Of a stretch of 61,816 nucleotides of DNA, positions 8,890 to 23,800 are shown in pieces. How positions within the stretch are numbered: the stretch's first letter is position 1; every line of letters begins with the position of its first letter. The stretch spans positions 1,651,684-1,713,499 of the forward strand of contig NZ_GL586311.1 of the NCBI RefSeq assembly GCF_000184945.1, in the 5' to 3' direction. The notes under the pieces were generated by a model that was given only the letters and a program-made list of their open reading frames with translations, was not told where the DNA came from and did not search any database. This DNA is from Segatella buccae ATCC 33574. GTDB taxonomy: Bacteria; Bacteroidota; Bacteroidia; Bacteroidales; Bacteroidaceae. The translations under genes were made by a program, and so were the position numbers.

Positions 8890-11800
8890 AAAATCTTAGT
8901 ACACCGTTTTTAGTTAACCGATAATCTTTTCGTCAATAAGTTCCTTCACGAGGTTTTCCACATCAGCGTCAGCCGAGGTAAGAGTCTTGCTCTCTTTGGC
9001 TTGGAACACGATATTCTGTACAGCTTTCACCTTGGTGGGCGAACCGCTCAGACCACACTGCTGCGGATCTCCGTTTACATCGGCCACACTCCATTGGTTG
9101 AGCGTGAGGTAAGGCCGCTCGTCGTAGAGGTTGCTCCAAGGTTCGTTGCCCTTGCGCTCCATGGGACAAGTGGCATACTTGTATTTCATCACGAGCTTGG
9201 CGTTGCAGGGGCGGCAAGGGGCGGCCGAGCCGTTCACGGTGATAACAACCGGCAGCGGAGCCTCGACCGTTTCCACGCCACCGTCGATGTGACGGCGAAT
9301 CGTAGCGATGCCGTTTTCGATTTTCAAAATTTCTTCAGCGTATGTCACTTGATTCAATCCCAACTTCTGGGCTACCTGCGGTCCCACCTGTGCCGTGTCT
9401 CCGTCGATGGCCTGACGACCGCCAATGACGATATCCACATCGCCAATTTTCTTGATGGCCATAGCCAAGGCATAGGAAGTGGCCAGTGTGTCGGCACCTG
9501 CAAAGAGACGGTCGGTGAGCAGCCAGCCGGTGTCGGCACCGCGGTAAAGTCCCTGACGGATGATTTCGCCCGCACGTGGAGGCCCCATTGTGAGCACTCC
9601 GACAGTAGATCCGGGGTGCAGCTCTTTCAGTCGGAGGGCCTGTTCCAATGCGTTCAAATCTTCAGGATTGAAAATGGCAGGCAAAGCGGCGCGGTTGACA
9701 GTCCCTTCGGCTGTCATGGCGTCTTTGCCCACGTTTCTTGTGTCTGGTACCTGCTTGGCAAGTACTACGATTTTTAAACTCATAAAACGATATCAATTAT
9801 ATATGTAATATTGCAAGGGTTAGATCGGTGTAAAACAGTAAAAATACGGTCGCAAAAATACTTCTTTTTTACCTGTTGAGCAAATAAAAAGGTTTAAAAT
9901 TGCACAACGAGATGGTTTTTGCGCACAAAAGGAGTGAATTGTGCATCGTTTCAATTAAAAACTTTTAATGCCGTTGCCGTTATCCAACTTTTTCGTACCT
10001 TTGCATATATAATAAGGTATGATAGATAGAGCTACAATAGATAGAATCATGGATGCCACCAATATTGTAGATGTGGTGTCCGAATATGTGTCGTTGCGGA
10101 AACGTGGGGTCAACTATGTGGGCCTTTGTCCGTTCCACAACGACTCCCATCCTTCTTTCTCCGTGTCGCCGAGTCGTGGCATTTGCCATTGTTTCACGTG
10201 CGGAAAAGGAGGCAACGCCGTCAATTTTCTGATGGAGTTGGAGCAGATGACTTATCCTGATGCGCTACGCTGGTTGGCCCGGAAATACAATATCGAAGTG
10301 CGGGAACGGGAACTTTCCGATGAAGAAAAGAAACGCGAAAACGAACGGGAGTCGATGTTCATCGTCAACGAGTGGGCCGCCAAGTATTTCCAGCAGATTC
10401 TCCATGAAGATGTCGACGGAATGGCCATCGGTATGCAATACTTTCGCAGCCGCGGTTTTCGGGACGATATCATCCGCAAGTTTCAGTTGGGCTTCGCACC
10501 CAATCAGCGTGATGCTCTCTCACAGGCAGCTGTTAAGCATGGTTATCAAGCCGAGTTCCTGATCAAAACCGGACTTTGTTATCAGCGCGATGGCGGTGGA
10601 TTGGTGGACCGTTTTGCCGGCCGGGCCATTTTCCCTTGGATAGGGGTGAGTGGAAAGGTGGTGGCTTTTGGTGGGCGTGTGCTCGACTCAAGAACAAAAG
10701 GTGTGAGTCAGAAGTATGTCAATTCGCCCGACTCGGAGGTCTATCACAAGGAGCGCGAGCTCTATGGCATCTATCAGGCCAAGAAGGCTATCGCCAAAGA
10801 AGACTGCGTTTATATGGTGGAGGGCTACACGGATGTGATTTCGATGCACCAATGCGGCATCGAGAATGTGGTGGCCAATTCGGGAACGGCCCTCAGCAAC
10901 TATCAGATACGCATGCTCCATCGGTTCACCAACAATATCGTGTTGCTCTACGACGGCGATGCGGCCGGTATCCATGCAGCTATGCGTGGTACGGATATGT
11001 TGCTTTCTGAAGGTATGAACATTAAGGTTTTGCTCTTGCCCGACGGTAACGATCCTGACAGTTTCGCACGAAATCATACGGCTGCCGATTTCAAAAGCTA
11101 CATTGAGGAACACCAGACCGACTTCATACAGTTTAAGACCAATCTGTTGCTGAAAGGTGTCACCGACCCCATTAAGCGTTCGGAAGCCATCAACTCTATT
11201 GTGGAGAGCATTTCACTCATCACCGACCAGATAGTCCGGGCCGCCTATATCCATGACTGCGCACAGCGGTTGGGCATCAACGAGGCCACGCTCATCAGTC
11301 AGATGAACCGCTTTATCCGTAACGGAAAAGACGAGCGGCAGAAGGCAGAGATGCGGTCGGCGGGTTTGCAGCAGGCTCCCGGCGAACCGTCGGTACCGGG
11401 AGCGGTCGAGTCTCGTCCGGCAATAGAGGCTGCAAAAACCACACAGGAAAAGGAGGTGGAACGCATGATCATTCAAATGGTGTTCAGGCATGGGGATGAA
11501 CTGATCAGCGTAGATGCCAATGGCGGTGAGGGGGAGACTGAAACAGTTACACTCCCTGTGGCCCAATACATCTATTACGACTTGGAGGCCGACGGCCTGA
11601 AGTTCAAAAATGACACTTACAACCGTGTGCTCACAGAATGTGTCGACCATCTTGATGATGAAACTTTCAAGGCTGAGAACTATTTTTTACGTCATCACGA
11701 TCCGGAAATCAGTAAGTTGGCCGTTGAGATGAGTGTGGACAAAGTGCCTATGCCCAAAAACGTGCAGACACAACCGAGCGAAGACAAGCTGCGCAATGAG

Positions 11801-14800
11801 GTTGTCCGCTTGGTTCTCGACTTCCGGATGAACTATGTGGAGGGGCATCTTGAACAACTGAAACGGGATATCCTTCGCCATGCCGACGACAACGATAAGA
11901 TGATGGCATTGATGGAAGAATACAAGAATATGCAGATTATCCGCAACAACTTGGCCCGCCATTTGGGCAGCAACATCGTGCTTTAGTCTTTGACCTCTGA
12001 TGCGGGAAACAAGTGTTGTGCTCTTTTCCGCTTATGTCAAGTGACTTCTCCTTTAACTCTTAAATATTGAGACTTTACGCATGGAGGAAATTTTGTTAAA
12101 CGTATTGGTGTTTCTGCTGCTTGCAACTATCTTGGTTGCGGTTTTTTGGTTCTATGGTCTGCCTCTCTACAGAATATGGAACCAACATAGTCGTATCCGT
12201 AAAGACATCGACAAGATAGACCAGACGGCCAATCAGCGAATCATCAAGGCTGCACTGCGTGAACTCAACTGTAAAGGAACATGGGTCACTGATGGTAACG
12301 ACCGGGTGGTAAAGTTTGATTTCCAGCGTGGACATTTTCGTTTGCGGGTGAGACGTGGTACACCCTATGTGCGCTTGCTCTATCTTTTCTTTTGTGACAC
12401 GTCGGCGGAGAACATCGATCTGGTGAGACAACTTTGTAACCAAACCAATATCAATGCAGATGGGCTCACGGCCTGTTACACATTCAACGAGAAGGAGAAT
12501 GTGGTCGATGTGCATTTCTATGCCGGACTGTTGCTTGACGAACAAAGGGCTGCCAGTATGCTCAAGCATGTAATGATAGATGCATTTTCTTGGCAGAATG
12601 CTTTTGTCCGCAAGTTGGAAGAGGGTGTCGAACATGCCAAGCGAGCAGGTATGTTCGACTTTGAGACGGAACATCAGCAGTTTGAACGTGAATTATTCCT
12701 TATCCGTGAACAGGAGATGGCACATCAGCAGACGCCCGGCAGTTGGCGTGCCGGGGAAGACGCACCCCTCACGCTGCACCTATGGATGGAAGTGGCCATG
12801 CAGCTGCATGAGACGGTTCCCGTGGCATTGACTGTTGACGGACAAACTGTTGAAGCCGATGACCGGCTGAATCTTGCCGAGATGCTCATCGCTGGCAGAA
12901 AGTTTGTCAAGACCGAGGCCACGTTGTCCTATACTTTCTATCAGGCATCCGACTTGACGCGCGAGCGTTCTTTGGTGATCCATCTGTTGGCACTGCCCGG
13001 CTGTCAGCAGACGCTCTACTTCCGCATCACGGCGACGCTTGTCCCCCTTTCCATACAGCCTCGTTACCCGAAGGGCAATATTCAGGCGCAGCCACTTACG
13101 CGTTCGGCTCTTGCTGCCTACGACCTGTCTTCGCCCGACGAGCGTCTGCAAGAGTTTCGTTATCATTGGAAAGAGGCCCAAGCCAAACTTATGGGTGGGA
13201 GCGAGGAAAAACTTTCACCCGACGAGCGCATTCTCAGCGAATGCCTCAATCCTCAAGTGGGCCACGCCGTCTATCGCGGTCGGCAACTTTTCTTGTCTGA
13301 GCGCTATGTCGAAGCACTTCCGTGGCTGGAAAACGCTTTCCGACTGACGCAGAATGCTTACGAGAAAATGCCGCCCGCAGCGCGTGAACATTTCTATGAG
13401 GTGTGCTATTGCATAGGCTTTGCCTATTGCCAGTTGGAGCAATACGACAAGGCCTACTTCTACCTCAACCTCATTTTCGGGCTCAATCGGGTGACTTATA
13501 CCGAGGCTTTTGTCAACTGCCTTGTCAACAGCAATGACTTTCGGGCTGTGACTGTCATCGACACATTGCTCGCCGAGGTGACACGCGGTATGGAAGAAGG
13601 GGTTGAGAAAGCAGTTTATGCAGTAGGTTTCCGCAACTTTCTGTTGCGCCGGAAAGCCACACTGCTCATCCGCCGTCACCTTTATACCGCTGCCGAAGTG
13701 TTGCTCAAAGCTTTGCTCAATGAGCCTGACAGTAGCGATTATGCCCTCAATGAATTGGCTCTTCTGCAGAAAATCAGGGCTGTCGATCTGGAGGATAAGG
13801 CTACCGGCAGACAAAATACAAAACAAACAGAAGAACAGGAAAAATAAAAGCAAAATTTTATGTTTTACGTACAGAAGACATTGGAGATATCGGCAAGTCA
13901 TCACCTTTCACTTTCCTATGAGAGTAAATGCACACGCATTCATGGTCATAATTGGAAGATCACAGTCTTTTGTAAGGCCCGTGAACTGAATGCCGACGGT
14001 ATGGTGGTGGACTTCACGCTCATCAAGCAGAAGATTAAGGAACCTCTCGACCATGCCGATCTTAACGAAGTGCTCCCTTTCAACCCCACGGCAGAGAACA
14101 TTGCACGGTGGGTGACGGAACAGATACCTCTGTGCTATAAGGCCGTGGTGCAGGAGAGTGAAGGCAATATTGCCATCTACGAAAAAGATGAGTAGAGCCA
14201 TGAAACGCTATCGCATCAACGAGATATTCTATTCTTTACAGGGAGAAGGGCGCAACACAGGACGTGCAGCCGTGTTTGTGCGATTCAGCGGATGCAATCT
14301 TGCGTGTTCTTTCTGTGACACCGATTTTAGGGCCTACCGTGAGATGACTTCCGATGAGGTGGTCAATACCGTTAAAGGGATTTTGCCCTCATTTGTTGAC
14401 AATCGGTCGGGAGAGGGCGTGGGGACAGCTCGTAGTAGCGTGCTTGTGGTCTTGACCGGGGGAGAGCCCACTTTACAAGTAGACTTCGACTTGATTGATG
14501 CCCTGCATCATGCCGGTTTTCCGGAAGTGGCAATGGAGTCGAACGGGACGAAGGAACCTCCTCCCAATCTTGACTGGCTCACGGTGTCTCCCAAAGAACA
14601 GGTGTCTGTCAACCGCTGCAATGAACTGAAATGCCTTTTCGATGAGTCCGGCAGGGCGGATGATTGCGGCATCAGAGCTGACTTTTATTATCTCCAGCCT
14701 TGCGACACGGGCGACCCTGTGCGCAATGCCGAGATCATTGCTGCCTGTACCGAGTACATCAAACAGCATCCCAAGTGGCAGCTGTCGTTGCAAACTCACA

Positions 14801-17800
14801 AGCTGATTGGTTTCAAATAGAAAGGCAACTTGAGCGTATGGTTTACTTGCATTGGATGATTCTCGCCGTCTATGTCGTCGTGATTGTAGCCACGATGACA
14901 GCTGTGCTGATGGACAACCGTCAGCCGGTGAAGACCATGGCTTGGCTGATGGTGCTCGTATTCCTGCCCGTGGTGGGCATTGTGCTCTATTTCTTCTTCG
15001 GTCAGAACATACGCAAAGAGCGCATGATCAGTCAGCGCAGTATGGATCAGCTCACCAAGCGCTCCATGCTCGAATTTGCCGAACAGCAGAACCTCCATAT
15101 TCCCGAAAACCAGCTTCCGCTGATGAGGCTTTTCGCCAATCAGAACTTTGCGTTGCCGTTCAAGGACAACAATGTGGAAATCTACACCTCGGGCTATGAG
15201 TTTTTCCCCGCCTTGTTGGCAGACATAGCCCGGGCAGTTCATCACATTCATCTCTCCACCTACATTATTGAAGACGACCCCTTGGGCAATCTCGTGGCCG
15301 ATGCACTCATCGCCAAGGCTCGTGAGGGGGTGGAGGTTCGGCTCATCTACGACGATGTGGGCTGTTGGCGTGTGCGTGACAGCTTTTTTGAGCGTCTGCG
15401 TGACAATGGGCTTGATGTCCATTCGTTCATGCCTGTGAAGTTTCCTGCTTTCACGAGCAAGGTGAACTACCGCAACCACCGCAAACTCTGTGTTGTCGAC
15501 GGTCGTGTAGGATTCATCGGTGGCATGAACATCGCCATGCGCTATGTCAAGGGAACCCGCCGTTATGCCTGGCGCGACACCCATCTGCGCATAGAGGGTG
15601 GAGGGGTATATGCCATTCAGCGCACTTTTTTGGTAGACTGGTATTTTGTCGATCGCACCCTTCTCACCAAGCGTCTCTATTATCCCGATGTCTCGCCCAC
15701 CATCAATAACGACTGCCTCATGCAGGTGGTCACGAGCAGTCCGGTCACACCTTGGCCCGACATCATGCAGGGCTACGTGCGCATTCTCTTGCAGGCTAAG
15801 TATTATGTCTATATGGAGACCCCCTATTTCCTGCCCACCGAGCCTATTCTTTTTGCCATGCGCACAGCGGCATTGGGTGGCGTGGATGTGCGACTGATGA
15901 TTCCCCTCCACTCCGATGCCAAACTGGTGGAGTGGGCCAGCCGGTCATACGTGCTCGAAACGATTGAGGCGGGCGTGAAAATCTACTTTTACGAAGCGGG
16001 CTTCAACCATTCCAAGTTTCTTGTAAGCGACGACACGGTGGCCACCTGTGGCAGCACCAATGTCGACTTTCGCAGTTTTGAAAACAATTTTGAAGCCAAC
16101 GCCTTCTTCTATGGCAAGGAAATGGCTTTGCGCCTGAAGACTGTTTTCCTTGATGACCAGCAGCACTGCCAGCTCATTGAAGAGGTGACCGACATCAGCC
16201 ACCGGCCGTTTCTCACCCGTTTATGGGAATCGCTCGTGCGCTTGTTGAGTCCGTTGTTGTGAATGGAATTAGAGGAAGTGAAGAATGTGGATACCGCGTT
16301 GCGCAGGCATGGCTAAGTTGCAAGGGGGAAGAGAGTGAAAAGTCCCGGTAGCCGGTTTGTTGGAGAGAAAGAGAAAGGCCAAGACCTCACCGTGTGTGGT
16401 CAGCTGACGGTAGTGCTCGGTGCGCATTGCCCGGTGTATGCGTGTACAGTCGTGCTGAACCTGAATCGTAATAGATGCCGGTTGGCATCGTGCCGTTGGT
16501 TCCGTGCGGCTGTGAATGCATGGAGATGCTTGTTTTTAGCTCGCTCCACGTTGGGTGGGTCTTGGCCTAAAGGTTTTTATTCAGCCAATTCGGTTGTGAA
16601 GTTGGCCGATTGTATTTTGTAGTCGAGTTCGCGCAATTCTTTTGCCAGTTTATCTATTTGTTTGCCAAGTTGTTTGACATCTACATTCGTCACCAGTTTT
16701 ATCTCCGTGCGGCTATATCTGTCCTGTGTTTCCGTGGCTTTGTCAAACACACTGCGCAGTACATTGATTTTAGTTGTGAACATGTCCCGTTGGGCCAGTA
16801 GTTCGGTGAGCGTCCGACCGTCGATGCCGATTTCCATATTGGTCTTGTTGATGTAGAAGACCAAGGTCTCCAACCGGGCCAGACTGTCGTCAAGTTCGGT
16901 AAACAGTTCGGTCGGCTGTTCGGCCGGTTCGTCTCCTTCCTGTGTTTTTACACTGTTGAGCAAGCGTGCCTTGATTTGCTCTACACGCTTTTGCAAGTCT
17001 TTTCTGATGCTGAGTGCTTCTGCTAGTTTCATTGCCTTTTCTTTTAATGGTTTCTACCTCTTCCGGATAGAAGCGGGTGGATGCCTCGTGCCCGTCACTC
17101 TCTATCTCCGGTGGTTTCTTCTGTCCGGGCTACACGAAACAGGGAGAAATTCACACTGCCATAACTCCGATGTTCCACAAAGTTGGGATGGCTGGAGAAA
17201 TCGTTTCTCTTGCCATGCTCAAAAACAAGCAAGCCTTCCGGTTCCAGCAGGTCGTATTGGAACACGAGGTCGGGTATTGTGGCCAATTCGGTTAGGGTAT
17301 AGGGCGGGTCGGCGAAAATGAAGTCAAATTTCCGGTGGCATGATTTCATGAATCGGAATACATCGCCACGTACGAGGATGTCACGCTCCGTGCCCAATTT
17401 TTGCATACACCGGCGTATGAAGTTGGCGTGGTCGCGATCGGCTTCCACGCTCACCACTTGCCGGCAACCGCGCGAGATGAGCTCAAGCGAGATGCTGCCC
17501 GTGCCGGCAAAGAGGTCGAGTGCCGATGCACCGTCAAGAGCGAGGTAGCCTTGCAGCACATTAAAGATGTTCTCTTTGGCAAAGTCGGTTGTGGGTCGGG
17601 CCTTGAATGTACGAGGAATGTCGAAATGTCTTCCTTTATATTCTCCTGTGATGATGCGCATGTCAGGTGATAGGTGGTGGGTGATAGGTGTGTTAAGATA
17701 ATCAGTTCCGTTTCACGTAGAGCGAGAGCAGGTCGAAGGGCAGACCTTTGATTTGTGTTATCGGTGCCCGGTTGAACTCTGCCGACGGATTGATGATGTA

Positions 17801-20800
17801 GACTTTTTGCAGATAGCGGCGCAAGTCGGCCAGCATGTCATCTTTGGCAGGCATTTCGCCCACGAGGTGCAACTCGTCTTTGTGGGTGTCCAGTCCCATC
17901 TGTTTCCACACGTAGAGCATGAAATAGATGGCATCTTTGGCATGGGAAGCCTCAAAGCTGTTGGTAAACTTGAAGCGGTTTTTGTCGAAACTGAAGATGT
18001 CGAGTTGTTTGTTGTGGAAATACGCATAGAGCTTGCGGTAAGTTCCGGTGAAACTCCTCACGTGCAGATGGTTCCACACGGGCAGCATGAGAGGCAGATA
18101 GCGCACATCGCTGAAGTTGTCTTCAATGACGATGTGCAGGTCTTTGCCAATGGAAAAGGCTGCCACGGCATTGAGGTCGGGCAGCACAGTGTGGAGCACC
18201 ACGTCGTTGTCATAGCCGATGAACGAATGTCGGTAGAGTGTGGCGATGCTGTCTTCGCCAAACTCGTCTGTCGGCACCATGAGCACCGGTGTGTCTATCA
18301 TCACCTGTGCTTTGCCGAAGTCGTTTTGTGGTAACTCACACTCTTTCAGTGCTTCCCGCAGATTGGCGGCGAGCGACATACCGCTTTTCACGGTGTAGGG
18401 CTCATAGCACACCTGCTTCTCGCTCTCTTTGTCCAAAGCCGAGAAAGCTATCGTCTTGCGGCTGAGGCGAATGGTCAGCCGAGGCTTTTTAGTGGTTGTC
18501 GGTTCTTTATCCATATATGGTTATTCGGCTTTTTCTATTAGAATGGTGTGGCAAAGTCCCGCATTACGGATCGCACAATTATATAGGGAGGATATTATCC
18601 TTGCTTTCTATTTTTGTTTTATTCGGGCTTGTTTTGGAAGAAGTCAACGAAGTCATCAAAGTCGCGGATAACGTCGGTAATATTCGGATTGTTTCTCTGA
18701 ACGATAACAGCAGCGTTATTGTTTATGCATCTCCTCAAACTCACGTTCCGTCTTTTCCACCCATTAGTGTTTGCGTTTCATCATTTTGCGCAAGGCTTCC
18801 GCCGCTTCGTCGCGGTTGCGGTATTTTACAGTTTCGTATTTCATGCTTTGCTCGTTATTGATATTCGACAACAAATATACAACATTTCCCCAACATAGCC
18901 AAATCGAAAGGATTTTAGTTTTCTGTCATGGTGCGTGGAAATTGTTTAGGGACCGTCCGGATTATTGTGTGCCATTGGTGTCCCCGATGCTCACTCCCGG
19001 AAACTTTCCTGCCGCCATGGCATCGTCTATCAGTCGTTTAATGTGATTTTCGTCGAGTCCGTTCAGATAGGCTTCGTAAGGAGCCGAACATTCCACAAGG
19101 GGCCGTCGGTGTCCTGTCGGAGATACATCTACTGTGGCTTGCAGGACGAATCGTTGACCGTTGGAGTAGGGAATGAATTGCAGGGAGTCAGCCAGCAACT
19201 TCTCGGCGGTGAGCTGCCGAAAGTCGGCCGTGTAGACCCCATGCTTTTGCAGATAGCCTTTTTCGGCCTGCCCGATGAGCCGTATGCGCTCTATGACGGC
19301 CGTTTCGCGTGCTTTCCGCTTACGGTCGAATCGCAACGGGCGGTTCACACTCACAAAGGCGGCCACGGCAAGGGCCACAATACAGAAGGACAATATGTAA
19401 TTATTGCTAATTTTCATTTGCATCTTAGCATTATTTCGTAACTTTGCAAAGTTACGAAAATGTTTGCAAACAGATTCACTAAATGAGGAAAAGGTTTTCT
19501 TTTAAGGAGTTAAGGGAGTGAAGGAGTGAAAGGGAGTTAAGATAAATAGCCTTATTTCCTAGAATACAAGGAATATAAACACCTATGCCGTTGTCTTATT
19601 CCCTTTCACTCCTTCACTCCCTTAACTCCTTAAAAAATCCTCCCCTCCGGGAAAGAATGATCATCGACGAGCTACGATACCAGATACTCCGGCAGTTTGC
19701 CTTTGACCCCACGGCCGAGCAGGACGCGGCTATCACGGTCTTTGCCCGTTTTCTCACCGACCGCCATCCGCAGACGGTGATGATTCTGCGCGGGTCGGCC
19801 GGCACGGGAAAGACTTCGCTTGCCGGGGCCATTGTGCGAACGATGGTGGCACTCCGGCAGAAGGTGATGCTGCTCGCACCCACCGGCAGGGCCGCCAAGG
19901 TGTTTGCGCTCAACAGTGGTCATGCCGCCTTCACCATCCACCGGCGCATCTATCGCGAAAGGGCCTATTCGGGCATCGGCGGCCGGTTCAACCTCAACGA
20001 CAACCTCCATCAAGACACTTTATTTATAATAGACGAGGCCTCAATGGTGTCGGCCGGTTCCGGTTTCACGGACGGAAACAGCATGTTTGGCAGCGGCAAT
20101 CTGCTCGACGACTTGGTGGGCTTTGTCTACTCGGGGCGCAACGACCGCCTGCTGCTCATCGGCGATCGGGCACAGTTGCCCCCGGTGGGAGAGGAGGAGG
20201 CTCCGGCACTGAGTGGCGAAGTGCTGGAAGGCTACGGACTGAAAGTGTATGAGTGCGACCTCAACGAGGTGTTGCGCCAGAGCAGCACTTCGGGCATCCT
20301 CTACAATGCCACCGTCATTCGCCGGATGATAACCCATGACGAGGCCACGCAGTTGCCGAAGATACGCTTCCGGGGCTTTGCCGACATCAGCATGGAACTC
20401 ATCGAGGCACTGGCCACGAGCTACACTGAGGTGGGGCAGGACGAAACGATGGTCATCACGCGCAGCAACAAGCGCGCCAACATCTACAATCAGGGTATCC
20501 GCAATGCCGTGCTTGACCGCGAGGATGAGCTCTGTACGGGTGACATGCTGATGATCGTGAAGAACAACTATAGTCTCACTGCGCCCTCGCGGTCCGGCGA
20601 GGAGCGCGACAGCCGGGCTCCCTCGTTCTTGGCCAATGGCGACAGAGCCAAGGTGTTGCGCGTGAGAAACGTGCGCCAACTCTACGGCTTCCGTTTTGCT
20701 GACACATGGTTGCAGTTTCCCGACTATGACGACTACGAGCTCCGGGCCACCGTCATCCTTGACACGCTCACCTCCGAGGCTCCCGCACTGACCCGCGAAC

Positions 20801-23800
20801 AGAGCGAACGGCTCTTCAACGGCATCATGGAAGACTATGCCGACTTGCCACTGAAGAAAGACCGCATGGACAAGTTGCGCAGCGACAGCCATTTCAATGC
20901 TCTGCAAGTGAAGTTCGGTTATGCCGTCACCTGCCATAAGGCGCAGGGCGGACAGTGGGCGCATATCTATCTCGACCAAGGTTACATGACCGACGACATG
21001 CTCACGCCCGACTACATCCACTGGCTCTACACGGCTTTTACCCGCGCTTCGGAAAAACTCTTTCTCGTGAACTGGCCCAAGACACAGACCGACGGTGACG
21101 TGGAAGCGGAATAAAACGGAAAGGCCGGGAGGAAGGCGCGGACAGGCGGGAAACTCGCAAGCGCCGTCAAGCGGAGGTGACGGAACGGTGTAAACTTATT
21201 TGAGTGCCGATTTGGATTCGGCTGAAAAAAGCAGTATCTTTGTAGTGGAGGAGTGCCGGAGGGTGCTCCTTTTTTCATGCCTTTTGGTCAAGCACTGTTG
21301 CCAAAGGGGCTTCCTGACCTTGCGAAAGGGGCCGTTTGGCCGTCTGACTGTGGCTCTTTGGGCTTCTGACTGTGGCTCTTTGGCAAAGTCATCCGGGCCC
21401 TTCGGCAACCCGACTTGGCTTTTGCCGGCTTTCCGTCGGGGCTTGCCCGAAAGCCCATGTCAAAAAGATTGATTTTCTTACTATACATCGTCGTGTGGCA
21501 ATGTTTTTTTCTTGTAAATGCAGCGGAAGTCCTTTGCCACCGCCATTCCGGGGAAAGAAAAATGGAATGCGTGCAGTTTTGTGCTTCGGAATATCCGGAA
21601 TTTGTTACGCTTCTACCCTCCCTCTTGACTCTTCGTCCGTTTTCCACCATCTGTGGGCAGATTCTGTAATAGTGGTAGTTTTTTCTTTTGAGCGGATGGA
21701 GAGGCTTTCGCAAAAACTTCTTACCTTTGCACCCATGAGATCATATTGGATGTTATTGTTTCTCCTTATCCCCCTGTCGGGATTGGGATATTCGCTGTGG
21801 CGCACTTGGACCATTCTGCCACTCGCGCCGATATATAAATGGATGGTGCTGGGAGTGATGCTGCTGTGCTTTGTCTGTTTCTTCCTCAACTTCGCTTGGG
21901 GACTCGACGACAAGCCCATGCCGGTGGCCATCGGCATGTATGAGGTGGGTAACTCCACGATTTTCATTCTGCTTTATCTCATGATGATCTACCTTCTGCT
22001 CGACCTCGGGCGGCTGGTTCATCTCGTGCCGCCGTCGTTTGTGACCGGCAGCGTGAGAGGGTCGCTCGCTGTGGTGGGTCTCTTGGCGGTGTTGTTCACC
22101 TATGGCTATTTCCACTATCAGGACAAAGTGAGGCAGGAAATCACCCTCGCCACCTCGAAACCGCTCCCGCGGCCACTGAAGATGGTGATGCTGAGCGATT
22201 TGCATCTGGGCTATCACAACCGCGTGGGGGAGTTTCGACGTTGGGTGAAACTCATCAACGACGAGCATCCCGACCTTGTGCTTATCGGCGGAGACATCAT
22301 CGATGGCAGCATACGCGCACTCAACGAGCAGGGCATGGCGGCGGAGTTTCGCAAGCTCAATGCACCCGTCTACGCCTGTCTGGGCAACCACGAGTATTAT
22401 AGCGGCAACAGCAAGGCGCAGCAGTTCTATCGTGAAGCAGGCATCCATCTGCTCATCGACTCCGTGATTACCGTCGACGGCATCAACATCGTGGGGCGGG
22501 ACGACCGCACCAACAGCCGGCGAGCCTCGTTGCAAACGCTTGCCGGGAAGATGGACAAGTCAAAATATACCATCCTGCTCGACCACCAGCCCTACCACTT
22601 GGAGGAGGCTGAGAAGGCCGGTATAGACTTCCAGTTGAGCGGACACACCCACTACGGGCAGGTGTGGCCCATATCATGGATAGAAGATGTTATCTATGAA
22701 GATGCTTACGGACCGCTGACAAAGGGGCGCACGCAGTATTTCGTCACCAGTGGCATCGGCATTTGGGGCGGAAAATTCCGCATCGGCACTCGCTCGGAAT
22801 ATCTGGTGGCGACGCTCGCCAACAGTGACTGATGGGCGCGGAAGGGAGCTTTCTTCTTGTCTCTCTCAGGAGCGAATCGGCGAAAAGAGGATAGGAGGTT
22901 CTTTTAAAAGTAAAACGGAAATTTCAAAACCTGACAAACGATGATCGTTACGACAGCATGGATGGAACAGTGGTTTGGGGAGTTCAACCGCCTGTATTTT
23001 GGCAGCGGACTGCCCGTTCCGCTTTTTGCCTTGTCGCATGCACGCACCCAACTCGGACAGATGGCCTGTAAGCGCACGATGAGATGGGGGCGCACCAAAC
23101 TCTACGATTTCACCATCAAGCTCTCCACCTATTATGATATGACGGAGGATCAGGCCAAGAATGTACTCCTCCACGAGATGATTCATTACAGCATAGCCTA
23201 CACCGGTGTGAAAGATACGGCACCCCACGGCATTGTGTGGCGCGGAATGGCCGACTCGCTCAACCGCAAGCATGGCTGGCACATACAGGCCATGACCACC
23301 ACGAAAGGCTGGAAGGTGGCCGACGGGAGCAAACCCCGAAAGGTGGGCCCGCCGTCTGTCTATCTCGTCTTAGCTCTCCGCATGAGAGACGGCCGGCACT
23401 TCCTGTCTTCCGTCAACCCCCGCTTTGCGCGTACTATCGACCGCCAGCTTGTCCGGCTCAGCGAGATAGGCAACTACGGATGGTACATCACGCACGATGC
23501 CTATTTCAAAGATTTTCCCCGGTGTCGCTCCCTGCGGGGGCGGCGGGTGTCTGTCGATGTGTATGAGGAGAAAACAGCCGAGATGAAGCAATATGTTTTT
23601 TAATGCTTCGTCCCCTTGTTATAGGTTTCCTTTCAAGATGCGAAAAAAGCCGCACTTCCTCACGGAGGCACGGCTTTGCTGATTTAGTGAAATAAAATAT
23701 AAGTGTATTTGCTTGTTTTGCTTGCTTACAGGGCGGCCAATTCTATCACCTTATCCACGGCTGCATTGAGTCCGTCGATGTTCTTGCCACCGGCCTGTGC